Positions 28,702-39,603 of a DNA stretch of 64,000 nt are shown in pieces (the first letter of the stretch is position 1; each line of letters opens with the position of its first letter). A program made the position numbers and the translations under genes. The stretch is from Prochlorococcus sp. AG-409-L21. GTDB taxonomy: Bacteria > Cyanobacteriota > Cyanobacteriia > PCC-6307 > Cyanobiaceae. The stretch lies in contig QCKH01000007.1 in the NCBI GenBank assembly GCA_003215475.1, positions 1 through 64,000 of the forward strand. The letters run 5' to 3'. The notes beneath the pieces were generated by a model, which worked only from the letters and a program-made list of their open reading frames with translations, was not told where the DNA came from and made no database searches.

Positions 28702-29751
28702 TTGCTTTCTATCAGTTTGACTATTCAATCTTCTTTCCCTGATAGACCTCTTACAGTGGCTGTTCTTGGCGCAAGTGGAGCAGTTGGATTAGAAATGCTT
28801 AAAATTCTTGAAGAACGTTCTTTTCCTATTAAGGAATTGAGGTTATTAGCATCTGAACGATCTGCAGGAAAAATCCAATTATGGAGAGGAGAGTCCTTAA
28901 CGGTAGAAAAAGTTTCTCCTCAAAAATTTGAAGATGTTGATTTAGTTTTAGCTTCAGCAGGTGGATCGATTTCTCGTCAATGGAGAGATGTTATAAATTC
29001 TTCAGGAGCGTTGATAATTGATAATTCAAATGCTTTTCGAATGGAAGAGAATGTTCCTTTGATTGTTCCTGAAGTTAATCCAAAAGAAGTTTTTACTCAT
29101 CAAGGTGTAATTGCAAATCCAAATTGCACAACTATTTTATTGTCCTTAGTTTTAGCTCCATTAGCGTCTAAATTGCCTATTAAAAGAGTTGTTGTTTCTA
29201 CTTATCAATCTGCTAGTGGAGCAGGAGCAAGAGCTATGGAAGAGTTGAAAAATCTGAGTCAAGAAGTTTTGAATGGAAAAACTCCCAAAAGTCAGGTTTT
29301 GCCTTATTCACTGGCATTTAATCTTTTTTTGCATAATTCACCTTTACAATCCAACTCTTATTGTGAAGAGGAAATGAAAATGGTGAATGAAATGCGCAAG
29401 ATTATGGGCCAACCAAATCTTGCTCTTACCGCAACTTGTGTCAGAGTGCCTGTTTTAAGATCTCATTCAGAGTCAATAAATATTGAATTTACTGAACCTT
29501 TTTCAGTGGAGGTTGCGCGAGAAGTTTTGCTAAATGCTGATGGTATTGAATTTTTGGAGGATTTAGAGGCTAATAGGTTCCCCATGCCCACTGATGTCAA
29601 TGGTAAGGATTCTATTGCTGTAGGAAGATTGCGCCAAGACTTAAGTCATCCGAATGCTTTGGAAATGTGGTTATGCGGAGATCAAATTAGAAAAGGTGCT
29701 GCATTAAATGCTGTTCAGATAGCTGAGCTATTATTGCCAAACAAATTATGA
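28702..29751 (+). CDS. asd: Aspartate-semialdehyde dehydrogenase
   Basis: Asd reduces aspartyl phosphate to aspartate semialdehyde with NADPH, the branch point to lysine, threonine and methionine. The N-terminal Rossmann motif is [18 protein letters not shown]. The catalytic cysteine is in [12 protein letters not shown], with the [10 protein letters not shown] loop and the catalytic histidine region [11 protein letters not shown]. No ATG is available near the start. TTG 28702 or TTG 28717 ([11 protein letters not shown]) are the candidates. The stop overlaps dapA as ATGA, so the two are translationally coupled. Confidence 0.96.
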   Translation: MLSISLTIQSSFPDRPLTVAVLGASGAVGLEMLKILEERSFPIKELRLLASERSAGKIQLWRGESLTVEKVSPQKFEDVDLVLASAGGSISRQWRDVINSSGALIIDNSNAFRMEENVPLIVPEVNPKEVFTHQGVIANPNCTTILLSLVLAPLASKLPIKRVVVSTYQSASGAGARAMEELKNLSQEVLNGKTPKSQVLPYSLAFNLFLHNSPLQSNSYCEEEMKMVNEMRKIMGQPNLALTATCVRVPVLRSHSESINIEFTEPFSVEVAREVLLNADGIEFLEDLEANRFPMPTDVNGKDSIAVGRLRQDLSHPNALEMWLCGDQIRKGAALNAVQIAELLLPNKL

Positions 29752-30656
29752 GTATCGTAAAAGAATTATCTTCTCCTCCTTTTGGACGTTTATTAACGGC
29801 AATGGTGACCCCATTTGATGCTGAAGGAGCTGTTGATTTTGATTTAGCGGCTCGTCTTGCAAATTATTTAGTTGAAGAAGGTTCTGATGGCATTGTGGTT
29901 TGTGGTACCACAGGTGAGTCGCCCACACTTAGCTGGGATGAACAACAAAAGCTGTTAGAAATAGTCAAGACTACTGTTAATTCTGAAGTTAAGGTATTGG
30001 TTGGTACTGGTAGCAATAGTACTTCTGAAGCAATTCATGCAACCGTTAAAGCTGCAGCTGCTGGAGCTGATGGTGCTTTAGTTGTTGTTCCTTATTACAA
30101 TAAACCTCCTCAAGAAGGATTAGAATCTCATTTCCGTGCAATTGCTCACGCTGCACCTGATTTGCCATTAATGCTTTACAATATCCCAGGGAGAACTGGA
30201 TGCTCAATATTTCCAAAAACTGTCCAAAAACTTATGGATTGTGCAAATATAATCAGCTTCAAAGCAGCTAGTGGTACTACTAGCGAGGTTACAGAACTGA
30301 GGATGAATTGTGGATCAAATTTATCGATTTACAGTGGAGATGATGCGCTTTTACTACCGATGCTATCTGTTGGTGCAGTTGGAGTTGTAAGCGTTGCTAG
30401 TCATATTGTAGGTAAAAAATTGAGAGAAATGATTGACTCATTTTGCTCAGGACAATGTAATGTTGCACTTAAGTACCATGAACAGTTACAGCCACTTTTT
30501 AAAGCTTTATTTGCTACAACTAATCCTATCCCTGTTAAAGCCGCTCTTGATTTGATTGGTTGGCCAGTAGGAGCACCACGTAGTCCATTAACCCCTTTAA
30601 ATAATCAAATGAAACAAGAACTTATGGAAATCATCGCAGCCTTGCGCCAAACCTAA
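29748..30656 (+). CDS. dapA: 4-hydroxy-tetrahydrodipicolinate synthase DapA
   Basis: DapA condenses aspartate semialdehyde with pyruvate in the first committed step of lysine and diaminopimelate synthesis. The TIM-barrel shows [15 protein letters not shown], the substrate-loop tyrosine in [11 protein letters not shown] and the Schiff-base lysine in [11 protein letters not shown]. The length of 302 residues is normal. Overlap with asd by 4 bp couples two consecutive enzymes of the pathway. The lysC gene that feeds them is elsewhere in the window (36731-38485). Confidence 0.97.
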   Translation: MSIVKELSSPPFGRLLTAMVTPFDAEGAVDFDLAARLANYLVEEGSDGIVVCGTTGESPTLSWDEQQKLLEIVKTTVNSEVKVLVGTGSNSTSEAIHATVKAAAAGADGALVVVPYYNKPPQEGLESHFRAIAHAAPDLPLMLYNIPGRTGCSIFPKTVQKLMDCANIISFKAASGTTSEVTELRMNCGSNLSIYSGDDALLLPMLSVGAVGVVSVASHIVGKKLREMIDSFCSGQCNVALKYHEQLQPLFKALFATTNPIPVKAALDLIGWPVGAPRSPLTPLNNQMKQELMEIIAALRQT

Positions 30657-30664
30657 AAAGGTTT
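30649..30664 (+). terminator. Weak hairpin at the dapA end
   Basis: AAACCT-AAAA-AGGTTT forms a 6-bp stem that includes the dapA stop codon and is followed by CTTTTGC and, further on, CTTTTTT. It could attenuate transcription between dapA and the RNase J gene. The short stem and broken U-run make this tentative. Confidence 0.3.
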
Positions 30665-30735
30665 CTTTTGCATTTGGCTTTTTTGAGAGCCTTATCTCAT
30701 TAACAAATCCAGTTTGTTTTTCTCATACTTTTCTT

Positions 30736-32718
30736 ATGACCATCAGTTCTTCAAATCCCAAGATAAATCTTGCTAGTGAAGCTAGCTCGGACCAACTCCC
30801 TTTAAGGGTAATACCTTTAGGTGGACTGCATGAAATTGGAAAAAACACCTGTGTTTTTGAATATGGCGATGAACTAATGCTTGTTGATGCAGGTTTGGCT
30901 TTCCCAAGTGATGGAATGCATGGAGTGAATGTTGTTATGCCTGATACAAGCTATCTACGAGAGAACCAAAGAAGAATAAGAGGAATGATTGTGACTCATG
31001 GCCATGAAGACCATATTGGAGGAATTTCTCATCACCTTAAGCATTTCAATATTCCAGTTATCTATGGTCCTCGTTTAGCAATGTCGATGCTTCAGGGCAA
31101 AATGGAAGAAGCAGGAGTAACTGATAGAACCAATATTCAAACAGTGGGTCCAAGGGACATAGTAAAAGTTGGACAATCATTCACTGTTGAGTTTATAAGG
31201 AATACTCATTCAATGGCTGATAGCTTCTCTTTGGCTATTAAGACTCCAGTAGGAACAATCATTTTTACAGGTGATTTTAAGTTCGACCATACTCCGGTTG
31301 ATGGAGAGCATTTTGATCTTTCACGTCTTGCTTATCATGGTAAGGAAGGAGTTTTATGTTTGTTTAGTGATTCCACTAATGCTGAGGTTCCAGGTTGGTG
31401 TCCATCCGAGAGAACAGTTTTTCCTGCCTTAGAACGACATGTTGCCGAGGCTGAAGGTCGAGTAATCATTACTACCTTTGCTAGTTCGATACATCGAGTG
31501 GCAATGATTTTGGAACTTGCTTTAAAGCATGGTCGGAAGGTTGGTTTACTGGGTAGATCAATGTTGAATGTAATAGCCAAAGCTAGAGAAATTGGATATA
31601 TGAAGGCACCAGATGAGTTGTTTGTCCCTATAAAACAAATTAGAGATATGCCTGATCGAGAGACATTGCTTTTGATGACTGGTAGTCAAGGAGAACCATT
31701 AGCTGCTCTTAGTCGAATTTCACGTGGTGAGCATCAGCATGTACAAGTGAAAACTTCTGATACGATTATCTTTTCGGCAAGTCCTATTCCAGGCAATACA
31801 ATTTCTGTAGTTAATACTATTGACCGTTTAATGCAACTTGGAGCAAAAGTTGTTTACGGGAAGGGTGAAGGAATTCATGTTTCTGGACATGGTTTCCAAG
31901 AAGACCAGAAGTTGATGTTGGCTCTAACAAAGCCAAAGTATTTTGTTCCAGTTCATGGTGAGCACAGAATGCTTGTTTGCCACAGTAAAAGTGCACAATC
32001 AATGGGTGTACCTGAAAACAATATTTTGATTATTGAGAATGGTGATGTAGTTCAGCTAACTAAAAACGCAATTACAAGGGGACAACCTGTCAAAGCAGGT
32101 ATAGAGCTTTTAGATGCATCTAGAAATGGAATTGTTGATGCTCGTGTTTTGAAGGAGCGTCAACAATTAGCGGAAGATGGAGTGATTACTCTTTTAGTTG
32201 CAGTAAGCACTGATGGAGTGATGGTTGCTCCACCTAGGGTGAATTTGCGAGGAGTTATTACTACCGCGGATCCTAAGAAAATGTCTTTTTGGACAGAAAA
32301 AGAGATAGTTTGGGTTCTACAGAATCGATGGAAACAACTGTCTAGGCAAGTAAGTGCCAACTCAGTTGAAGTCGATTGGATTGGATTTCAGAGAGAAGTT
32401 GAATCTGGTATAGCTAGAAGAATGCGAAGAGAATTCCAAGTTGAGCCTTTAATTCTTTGTTTGGTTCAGCCAGCACCAAGTGGTACTCCTGCTTATAAGG
32501 GTAGAGCTGATGAAGAAATGAATTCAAAGCCAAGCCCTCAACAAAGACAAAGTTCCAATATTTCTCGTAATGAGCCACTTCAGAAGAGCATAAGTGCTAC
32601 AGATGATCACCAATTAAGTAAGAAGGTTACTGATGTAGGTGTAAGTAATAAAGATCAAAATCAAGATACTGAAGAGCCATTAGGAAGGACTAGAAGACGT
32701 CGATCAGCCGTTGTCTAG
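30736..32718 (+). CDS. rnj: Ribonuclease J
   Basis: RNase J is a metallo-beta-lactamase/beta-CASP nuclease with 5'-exonuclease and endonuclease activity in mRNA turnover and rRNA processing. The zinc ligands are in THGHEDHIGGISHHL, NTHSMADSF and FTGDFKFDH. The beta-CASP part has TTFASSIHRV and MTGSQGEPLAALSRI, and the final histidine is in VPVHGEHRML. The 660 residues include a C-terminal disordered tail rich in Gln, Ser and Arg. Its last 15 bp overlap the convergent tilS gene. Confidence 0.95.
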   Translation: MTISSSNPKINLASEASSDQLPLRVIPLGGLHEIGKNTCVFEYGDELMLVDAGLAFPSDGMHGVNVVMPDTSYLRENQRRIRGMIVTHGHEDHIGGISHHLKHFNIPVIYGPRLAMSMLQGKMEEAGVTDRTNIQTVGPRDIVKVGQSFTVEFIRNTHSMADSFSLAIKTPVGTIIFTGDFKFDHTPVDGEHFDLSRLAYHGKEGVLCLFSDSTNAEVPGWCPSERTVFPALERHVAEAEGRVIITTFASSIHRVAMILELALKHGRKVGLLGRSMLNVIAKAREIGYMKAPDELFVPIKQIRDMPDRETLLLMTGSQGEPLAALSRISRGEHQHVQVKTSDTIIFSASPIPGNTISVVNTIDRLMQLGAKVVYGKGEGIHVSGHGFQEDQKLMLALTKPKYFVPVHGEHRMLVCHSKSAQSMGVPENNILIIENGDVVQLTKNAITRGQPVKAGIELLDASRNGIVDARVLKERQQLAEDGVITLLVAVSTDGVMVAPPRVNLRGVITTADPKKMSFWTEKEIVWVLQNRWKQLSRQVSANSVEVDWIGFQREVESGIARRMRREFQVEPLILCLVQPAPSGTPAYKGRADEEMNSKPSPQQRQSSNISRNEPLQKSISATDDHQLSKKVTDVGVSNKDQNQDTEEPLGRTRRRRSAVV

Positions 32719-33735
32719 TTTTTGATCATTATTCAGTTTTATTAAATTTTTATCCCATTTAATTTGCCAATTTTCAGATAGGTTGATAGATCCTGGAGGT
32801 TTAGTGTGAGCAACTTTTTGACTTAATTCTTGAAGTTGGTTCGAAGATAAAACAGGAGCTTTCTGCTCTTGAAACCATTTTGCAAAGACAATTGCCCTAG
32901 CTGATAAGCTTAGGCTTGCAATTTTGTTTCTATTAAGTCCTTGCTTTTCTCTTATGGCTTCAATAGCAAGCTTGGTTAATTGATTTTGATCATTATTTAA
33001 ATGAGAAAGTCTAGCGGAAAGTTTTGCGATTCTAATCGTGCTTCCAGGATGGAGATTTTCAAGCACTGGCAATATTTCTTTTCTAACTCTGTTGCGAGTG
33101 AATTTAGAACTTTCATTAGAAGGATCAATCCATATTGGAATAGCAAGTTCTTGACATATTTTCAAAGTCTCTTCTCTACTAAAATTTAACATTGGTCTAA
33201 TTAGTTTAATTTTATCTTCAAGTGTTCTGCACTCTTTAAGACTACTTAAACCTCCAAGACTGCTTCCTCGAGCAAGATTCATTATAAAAGTTTCTGCTTT
33301 ATCACTTCCTGTATGACCTGTTAAAACATAATGACAAGCTAATGATGGGTTTTCCTTAGTTATAGATCTTGCTTGATTAATTAGACTTTGATAGCGCCAT
33401 TCTCTTGCTTGGTTTTCTGTAGATACCTTCTGTTTAACTGTTTTTGAACAAACAAAACTGATTTGATTGTTCTCACACCAAAGTTTGAGCTCTTGGCATA
33501 TTTGTTTGGATTTGTTATGCCATCCATGATCTCCATGCCAAACATGAATTTTCCATTCATAAATTCTTTGCAAATCAAGAATTAATTTCAGTAATGCCAT
33601 GGAATCTTGGCCACCAGAAATTGACAGTAAAAGTGTTGATCCAGGAGGAAGAAGATTGCTTTTATGTTTTAGTGACTTGTGAAGCTTTTCATGCCATTTG
33701 CTCCAGGATGTTTTTGAGTCGATAGGTAATGGCAT
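32704..33735 (-). CDS. tilS: tRNA(Ile)-lysidine synthase TilS
   Basis: TilS attaches lysine to C34 of tRNA-Ile(CAU), switching its codon from AUG to AUA. The N-type ATP pyrophosphatase PP-loop is LLLSISGGQDSMALLKLIL. Further motifs are VWHGDHGWHNKS, LTGHTGSDKAETFIMNLARG and the downstream FTRNRVRKEILPVLENLHPG. At 343 residues it is the short cyanobacterial form, lacking the long C-terminal extension of E. coli TilS. It converges on and slightly overlaps rnj, and is divergent from the DUF561 gene. Confidence 0.94.
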   Translation of the reverse strand: MPLPIDSKTSWSKWHEKLHKSLKHKSNLLPPGSTLLLSISGGQDSMALLKLILDLQRIYEWKIHVWHGDHGWHNKSKQICQELKLWCENNQISFVCSKTVKQKVSTENQAREWRYQSLINQARSITKENPSLACHYVLTGHTGSDKAETFIMNLARGSSLGGLSSLKECRTLEDKIKLIRPMLNFSREETLKICQELAIPIWIDPSNESSKFTRNRVRKEILPVLENLHPGSTIRIAKLSARLSHLNNDQNQLTKLAIEAIREKQGLNRNKIASLSLSARAIVFAKWFQEQKAPVLSSNQLQELSQKVAHTKPPGSINLSENWQIKWDKNLIKLNNDQKLDNG

Positions 33736-33821
33736 CTTTCTTTAGCTAAATCATTAGATTGATTTTGTTTAGTTCTTGAAGTAGAACTAATATCTCTATT
33801 AGGTTATTCGTTCTGTAATTA

Positions 33822-34601
33822 ATGTCCCGTCTTCACAACCTTCCTGATGAACTTCAACAAAGTTTTTCCAAGCATTCTGTTTTGAAAGTGATTAGTGGAT
33901 TAAATAACTTTGATGAAAGTTTAGTAACTCAAATTGCAAGAGCTTCATCTATAGGTGGAGCAGATTTGCTTGATATAGCTTGTGACACTGAATTAGTGAA
34001 AGCAGCGATTAAGAACTCTCGAGTACCAATTTGTGTGAGTTCGGTTGAACCAGATTGTTTTCCAGCAGCCGTTAAAGCAGGTGCAACGATGATTGAGATA
34101 GGAAATTTTGATTCTTTTTATCCACAAGGAAGGGTTTTTGATGAAACGGAAGTCCTTGCTTTAACTAAACAAACTAGAAAATTGCTTCCTGATATTGTTT
34201 TGTCTGTCACAGTACCTCATGTCTTACCTCTAGATAAGCAGGCGAAATTAGCTTTAAATTTAATAGATGCAGGAGCAGATGTAATTCAGACTGAAGGTGG
34301 CACTAGCGCGAATCCTCATCAACCAGGTTCGATTGGACTAATTGAAAAAGCTACTCCAACATTGGCAGCTCTACATAGCATCTCTAAAAGCTTTTTGGAA
34401 GAAGGTTGTAAAGCCCCAGTTTTATGCGCTTCAGGATTATCCGAAGTAACTATTCCAATGGCTCTTTCTATAGGTGCTTCAGGAGTTGGTGTTGGTTCAG
34501 TAATTAACCGTCTTGATAATGAATTGGAAATGATTGCTATGGTGAGAACTATTCGTGAAGCAATTTGTTCGCAAAAGTCAAGAGTTTCTTCTACTAAATA
34601 A
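33822..34601 (+). CDS. DUF561 / Ycf23-type TIM-barrel protein
   Basis: The 259 residues belong to the family found in cyanobacteria and in some algal plastids as ycf23. A TIM-barrel resembling phosphate-binding biosynthetic enzymes is indicated by repeated strand motifs: GGADLLDIACD, VPICVSSVEP, GATMIEIGNFDSFYPQGRVF, AGADVIQTEGGTSANPHQ and the phosphate-site-like ASGVGVGSVINRL. The molecular function is unknown. It sits between the divergent tilS and the downstream uvrB with a 77-bp gap. Confidence 0.88.
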   Translation: MSRLHNLPDELQQSFSKHSVLKVISGLNNFDESLVTQIARASSIGGADLLDIACDTELVKAAIKNSRVPICVSSVEPDCFPAAVKAGATMIEIGNFDSFYPQGRVFDETEVLALTKQTRKLLPDIVLSVTVPHVLPLDKQAKLALNLIDAGADVIQTEGGTSANPHQPGSIGLIEKATPTLAALHSISKSFLEEGCKAPVLCASGLSEVTIPMALSIGASGVGVGSVINRLDNELEMIAMVRTIREAICSQKSRVSSTK

Positions 34602-34678
34602 GATTTTAAGCAATATATCCTTGATAAAGAGTTGGTTGAATTGATATCCAACCAACAAAAATCATTTTTTCATCAATA

Positions 34679-36712
34679 ATGAGTGAATATTACTTACAAG
34701 CACCATATGAGCCCAAAGGTGATCAGCCACAAGCAATATCTAAACTCAGTGATGGAATTATTTCGGGTAAGGAATATCAAACTCTTTTAGGTGCTACTGG
34801 TACTGGTAAGACATTCACTATTGCAAATGTTATTGCTAAAACTGGTAGACCCGCATTAGTTTTAGCTCATAATAAAACTCTTGCTGCTCAACTTTGTAAT
34901 GAGTTGCGTGAATTTTTTCCTAATAATGCTGTTGAATATTTTATTTCTTATTATGACTATTATCAACCAGAAGCTTATGTTCCTGTAAGTGACACATATA
35001 TAGCAAAGACATCTTCTATTAATGAAGAAATAGATATGCTTAGACATTCTGCTACTCGCTCTTTATTTGAACGTGATGATGTCATTGTAGTTGCTTCAAT
35101 TAGTTGTATTTACGGATTGGGTATTCCTAGTGAATATTTAAAAGCAGCTATTAAATTTCATGTAGGACAAGAGTTAAATATTCGATCTTCTTTGAGAGAA
35201 TTAGTTAATAATCAATATTTTCGTAATGATGTTGAAATTTCTCGTGGGAAATTTAGAGTTAGAGGGGATGTATTGGAGATTGGACCTGCTTATGATGACA
35301 GATTAGTTAGAATAGAATTGTTTGGTGATGAAGTTGAAGCAATTAGGTTTGTTGATCCAATAACTGGAAGTATTTTAGAGAGTCTTGAATCAATTAGTAT
35401 TTATCCAGCAAAACACTTTGTCACTCCAAAAGATAGGCTATTAATTGCAATAGAGTCAATTAAAAAGGAATTAAAAGAACAATTAGATTTTTTTAATAAA
35501 GAGGGCAAACTGCTTGAAGCTCAGAGATTGGAGCAAAGGACAAAATATGATTTAGAGATGTTAAGAGAGGTTGGATATTGTAATGGTGTAGAAAATTATG
35601 CGCGACATTTATCTGGCAGAAATCCAGGCTCGCCTCCAGAATGCCTGATTGATTATTTTCCTAAGGATTGGTTATTAGTTGTTGATGAAAGTCATGTTAC
35701 TTGTTCGCAATTAATTGCTATGTATAACGGTGATCAATCTAGAAAGAAAGTTCTCATAGATCATGGCTTTCGATTACCTAGTGCTGCTGATAATCGTCCA
35801 TTAAAAGCAGAAGAGTTTTGGATGAAGGCTAATCAAACAGTTTTTATTAGTGCCACGCCAGGAAAGTGGGAATTAGGAATTAGTGATCAGGATATTGTTG
35901 AACAAGTTATTAGACCGACAGGTGTATTAGATCCATTGGTAGAAGTACGTCCTACAAAAGGTCAAGTTGAAGATTTATTGGAAGAGATTAGTAAAAGAAC
36001 TGCTAAGGATCAAAGGGTTTTGATTACTACTTTAACTAAAAGGATGGCAGAGGACTTAACTGATTACTTATCTGAAAATAATGTTAGAGTTCGGTATCTT
36101 CATTCTGAGATTCATTCCATTGAAAGAATAGAGATAATTCAAGATTTAAGAATTGGAGAATATGATGTTTTAGTAGGAGTAAATTTATTAAGAGAAGGTT
36201 TAGATCTACCAGAAGTTTCTTTAGTAGTAATCTTAGATGCTGATAAAGAGGGTTTTTTACGTGCTGAAAGGTCCTTAATTCAAACAATAGGAAGAGCTGC
36301 TCGGCATGTTGAAGGAATGGCTTTGCTTTATGCAGATAACATGACTGATTCTATGGCGAATGCAATTAATGAAACTGAAAGAAGAAGACTGATTCAGGAC
36401 TCTTATAATAAGGAGAATAATATTACTCCTAAGCCAGCAGGTAAAAAAGCTAACAACTCAATACTTTCTTTTTTAGAACTTTCTCGAAGGTTGCAAAAGG
36501 AAGGTGTTGATAATGATTTAATAGAAATAGCTGGTAATGTAGTTGAGGATTTAAAATCTAGTAATAATAAGGATATACCTATTGAATCTTTACCTGAATT
36601 GATTGATGAATTAGAAATTAAAATGAAGCAAGCTGCTAAAGATTTGGATTTTGAAAAAGCTACAAAATTGAGAGATAAAATTTATGAGTTTAGGAAGAAA
36701 TTAATTAGATAA
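34679..36712 (+). CDS. uvrB: Excinuclease ABC subunit UvrB
   Basis: UvrB verifies damage and loads UvrC in nucleotide excision repair of UV photoproducts, a key pathway for a surface-ocean phototroph. Helicase motif I is [16 protein letters not shown], and the beta-hairpin region includes [21 protein letters not shown]. The motif II region is [10 protein letters not shown], motif V is [19 protein letters not shown] and motif VI is [12 protein letters not shown]. The C-terminal UVR domain for UvrC contact is [20 protein letters not shown]. The length of 677 residues is standard. Confidence 0.98.
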   Translation: MSEYYLQAPYEPKGDQPQAISKLSDGIISGKEYQTLLGATGTGKTFTIANVIAKTGRPALVLAHNKTLAAQLCNELREFFPNNAVEYFISYYDYYQPEAYVPVSDTYIAKTSSINEEIDMLRHSATRSLFERDDVIVVASISCIYGLGIPSEYLKAAIKFHVGQELNIRSSLRELVNNQYFRNDVEISRGKFRVRGDVLEIGPAYDDRLVRIELFGDEVEAIRFVDPITGSILESLESISIYPAKHFVTPKDRLLIAIESIKKELKEQLDFFNKEGKLLEAQRLEQRTKYDLEMLREVGYCNGVENYARHLSGRNPGSPPECLIDYFPKDWLLVVDESHVTCSQLIAMYNGDQSRKKVLIDHGFRLPSAADNRPLKAEEFWMKANQTVFISATPGKWELGISDQDIVEQVIRPTGVLDPLVEVRPTKGQVEDLLEEISKRTAKDQRVLITTLTKRMAEDLTDYLSENNVRVRYLHSEIHSIERIEIIQDLRIGEYDVLVGVNLLREGLDLPEVSLVVILDADKEGFLRAERSLIQTIGRAARHVEGMALLYADNMTDSMANAINETERRRLIQDSYNKENNITPKPAGKKANNSILSFLELSRRLQKEGVDNDLIEIAGNVVEDLKSSNNKDIPIESLPELIDELEIKMKQAAKDLDFEKATKLRDKIYEFRKKLIR

Positions 36713-36730
36713 TTGTATGAAATTCTTAAA

Positions 36731-38485
36731 CTATGATTTATTCAGCTCAAAGAAATTATGAACTTCTTGAAGCGCTTTAGTTCCATCCTTCTCAGACACA
36801 ATACACGTGGTCCTTATCTCACTAGTAGCAATCATCTTGATATTAATATTTGCATTTGCTAAAGCTCTAAACATCTTCCCAGCAGTTCCTATGCTAGATG
36901 CCATTCCTGCTCCAACAGCACTAATTTTTACTATTGAGGAACCATCTTCAATGACAGTATTAGGCCACATTTTTAAGAGTGGTGTTAATGCATCATCAGC
37001 ATTTATCCTGTCAGATTTTTCTAATGTAAAGCTTATAATCTTACCATTTTTATCTGTAATCCTTTCTGATTGAACAATAGTATCTAAGCTAATTCCAGAA
37101 TTAGCAAATGATTTACATATAATAGCTGCTGAGCCTGGAATATCAGGAATATTAATGACACTAACTTGCACTTGATTTGGATCTAATGCAATTCCTCGAA
37201 CTTCAGGTTCTCCAGTTGATTCATTTTTTGGATTTTTTGTAATTTGATTTTCTTTTAGATCAAAAATTTCACTTACACACCTAAGTCCTTTTGTTCCTAA
37301 TTCTGAATTTATAACACAACTAACTTTTACTTCACTAGTTGCTATTAGTCTGAGATTGATTCCAGACATTGATAAAGACTCAAAGAACTTTGCTGCAATT
37401 CCAGGCCTGCCCATTATCCCTGCACCTCTAATACTTAATTTCGCCATTTGACCTTGAGTTGTTAATTCTCCTCCTAACTTTTTAATTAGCTTTTCACATA
37501 ATGATTTAGTTATTTCGAGTTGCTCTTCAGAAATAGTAAAAGTTATATCATTACTGGCACCATGATGTGTTGATTGAATAATTAGATCTACGTTTATTCC
37601 TCCAGCAGATAGAGTCTCAAATAAATCTGCTGCAATTCCAGGTTGATCTGGAATATGTGATAGTCCAATAACTGCTTGATTTTCAACTAATTCAATTCCA
37701 TTAACAGGACGACTAAGTTCTAATCCTTTCTTACCTAATGATTTTTTCACTTCACTTGTAAGAATAGTCCCTGCATGATTATCCCAGCTAGAACGAACTA
37801 CAAGATTTACTCCATAATTTCTGGCTATTTCTACTGCTCGTGGATGCAATACCGCTGCTCCCAGACTAGCTAATTCAAGCATTTCATCACAACTCACTTT
37901 TTTCATGAGTTGTGCATCACTAACTTTGCGTGGGTCAGTGGTGAAAACTCCAGGCACATCGGTATATATCTCACATAAATCAGCATTCAGAGCTGTTGCC
38001 AGTGCGACGGCTGAGGTATCGGAGCCACCGCGACCTAATGTTGTGATCTCCGCAGTTTTCCCACTACTTGTTCCTTGAAAGCCTGCAACTACTACAACTT
38101 GACCAGCAGCAATTAACTCTTTAATTTTCTCAGTTTTTATTTCAAGAATTCTGGCTTTTCCATGCTTTGATTCAGTAATGATCCCCACTTGTGCCCCTGT
38201 CAGTGATTTAGCAGGAATACCTATTTCTTGAAGAGCAATTGCCAGTAGAGCTATTGTGACTTGCTCTCCAGTGGAAATAAGCATATCCATTTCTCGAGCA
38301 CACGGATTATTGCTGATTTCGGAGGCTAGTTGTGTTAACTCGTCGGTACTATCGCCCATTGCTGAAACAACAACTACGATGTCATTTCCACTCTGTCTGC
38401 ATAATGCAATTCTTTTTGCAACTGCTTTAATGCGCTCAACATTGCCAACAGAGGTGCCACCAAATTTTTGCACCAAAAGAGTCAT
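36731..38485 (-). CDS. lysC: Aspartate kinase with four ACT domains
   Basis: This enzyme phosphorylates aspartate, the entry step to lysine, threonine and methionine. The kinase domain starts LVQKFGGTSVGNVERIKAVA and has TTLGRGGSDTSAVALA. The C-terminal half, residues about 265-584, carries two duplicated ACT pairs: DQPGIAADLFETLSAGGINVDL and GRPGIAAKFFESLSMSGINLRL, then DIPGSAAIICKSFANSGISLDT and SIGTAGKMFRALANANINIKM. Most bacterial enzymes have only one pair, while the duplicated set is the cyanobacterial form, linked to lysine/threonine feedback. It converges on uvrB across an 18-bp gap. Confidence 0.97.
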   Translation of the reverse strand: MTLLVQKFGGTSVGNVERIKAVAKRIALCRQSGNDIVVVVSAMGDSTDELTQLASEISNNPCAREMDMLISTGEQVTIALLAIALQEIGIPAKSLTGAQVGIITESKHGKARILEIKTEKIKELIAAGQVVVVAGFQGTSSGKTAEITTLGRGGSDTSAVALATALNADLCEIYTDVPGVFTTDPRKVSDAQLMKKVSCDEMLELASLGAAVLHPRAVEIARNYGVNLVVRSSWDNHAGTILTSEVKKSLGKKGLELSRPVNGIELVENQAVIGLSHIPDQPGIAADLFETLSAGGINVDLIIQSTHHGASNDITFTISEEQLEITKSLCEKLIKKLGGELTTQGQMAKLSIRGAGIMGRPGIAAKFFESLSMSGINLRLIATSEVKVSCVINSELGTKGLRCVSEIFDLKENQITKNPKNESTGEPEVRGIALDPNQVQVSVINIPDIPGSAAIICKSFANSGISLDTIVQSERITDKNGKIISFTLEKSDRINADDALTPLLKMWPNTVIEDGSSIVKISAVGAGMASSIGTAGKMFRALANANINIKMIATSEIRTTCIVSEKDGTKALQEVHNFFELNKS

Positions 38486-38533
38486 TGATTTAGGTATTTA
38501 AGAATTTGATTCTTCAAGGAATGGCTCATTAAC

Positions 38534-39538
38534 TCAGCATTTTATTAGTAGACCATCTCTAAAGGCATTCTTGGGGTGAACACCTTTTTTTAATAATGCT
38601 TCTATCTCTAATATTTTGTTGAGAAGTTCAATAAAAAATATAGGTGTTTTTCCTTGTATTTGTTTACGAATCACATAAACTCGCTTTGGATTTGCAATGC
38701 CTGCTTGCTTAGCAATAAAACTTACGTCTTTTTGCTTTTCTTTTTCTAAAAGGCTTACCCAAAGCCAACCTCTTACTTGGGTGGTTAATGAAGCAATGAT
38801 TTTGAGTGCTGGTTCCCCTTGATTTAACAATGAATCAATTCTTCTGATAGCGTGGCCCCAATTGTTTGAAAGAAGACAGTCACCAATTTGAAAAGTGTTG
38901 CTTGAAATGCCATGAATAAGTTCGTTGACCGTTTTCTTGTGAATGAGAATTCTTTCATTTCTATTTCCTTTTAGCTTTGCTTCTTCTAAAAGAACTAGTT
39001 TCTGTAGTTCTATTGAAACTCTTTGAATGTCATTACCTAAAACTTCTAATAAGGCAAAAATCGTATCATCATTCAATAGGATATTCATTTGATCAGCAAT
39101 TCTTTGGATATATTTTTTTTGACCTTGTTCGTCCCAGATAGCTGGTAGTGAGAAATTTTTTTCTGTTGCTTGTTTGGTTTTAATTAGATTATTGATTAAT
39201 TTTGTTGTTTTTAAACGATTATCTGGTTTGTTTTGATTATTTAAGATTAAATGACTGTTCTCTGGAATGACATTGACTACACTTTCAAAATGCTTCGCAA
39301 GTTCCGGTGAACATCCATTGCAAAATGGACTTCTTTTCAAAAGAACTATTCTTTCACCACAACAAAAGGGAGGAGTACGAACTTCTTCAAGCGCTTGATG
39401 GGATTGGGTAGGGTTTTGACCATCCAATCGACTTAAGTTGATGCTGCTCCAATTACTATCAACTTTATTCTTAATGAACTTTTCGATTGATCTATCAATA
39501 CAACCAAAGTCATCACCCCATATCAAATGTATTGGCAT
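38534..39538 (-). CDS. holA: DNA polymerase III subunit delta HolA
   Basis: Delta opens the sliding beta clamp within the clamp loader. The family is divergent, but the pattern fits. MPIHLIWGDDFGCIDRSIEKF starts an AAA+-like domain without a Walker A. The clamp-binding region (RLDGQNPTQSHQALEEVRTPPFCCGERIVLLK) and NDIQRVSIELQKLVLL follow, then a helical collar domain (GEPALKIIASLTTQVRGWLWVSLLE). The length of 334 residues is typical. It lies 48 bp upstream of lysC on the same strand and is divergent from cobH. Confidence 0.88.
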   Translation of the reverse strand: MPIHLIWGDDFGCIDRSIEKFIKNKVDSNWSSINLSRLDGQNPTQSHQALEEVRTPPFCCGERIVLLKRSPFCNGCSPELAKHFESVVNVIPENSHLILNNQNKPDNRLKTTKLINNLIKTKQATEKNFSLPAIWDEQGQKKYIQRIADQMNILLNDDTIFALLEVLGNDIQRVSIELQKLVLLEEAKLKGNRNERILIHKKTVNELIHGISSNTFQIGDCLLSNNWGHAIRRIDSLLNQGEPALKIIASLTTQVRGWLWVSLLEKEKQKDVSFIAKQAGIANPKRVYVIRKQIQGKTPIFFIELLNKILEIEALLKKGVHPKNAFRDGLLIKC

Positions 39539-39603
39539 GACAAATAAATTATTTGATTTTTATAAATCATGGCTGAAAAATTCTTTTTGCGACAGAAAAA
39601 GTG

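Noticed and set aside
34319-34651. 110-aa minus ORF antisense to the DUF561 gene
   Set aside because: It mirrors a conserved coding sequence with no start signal or family features.
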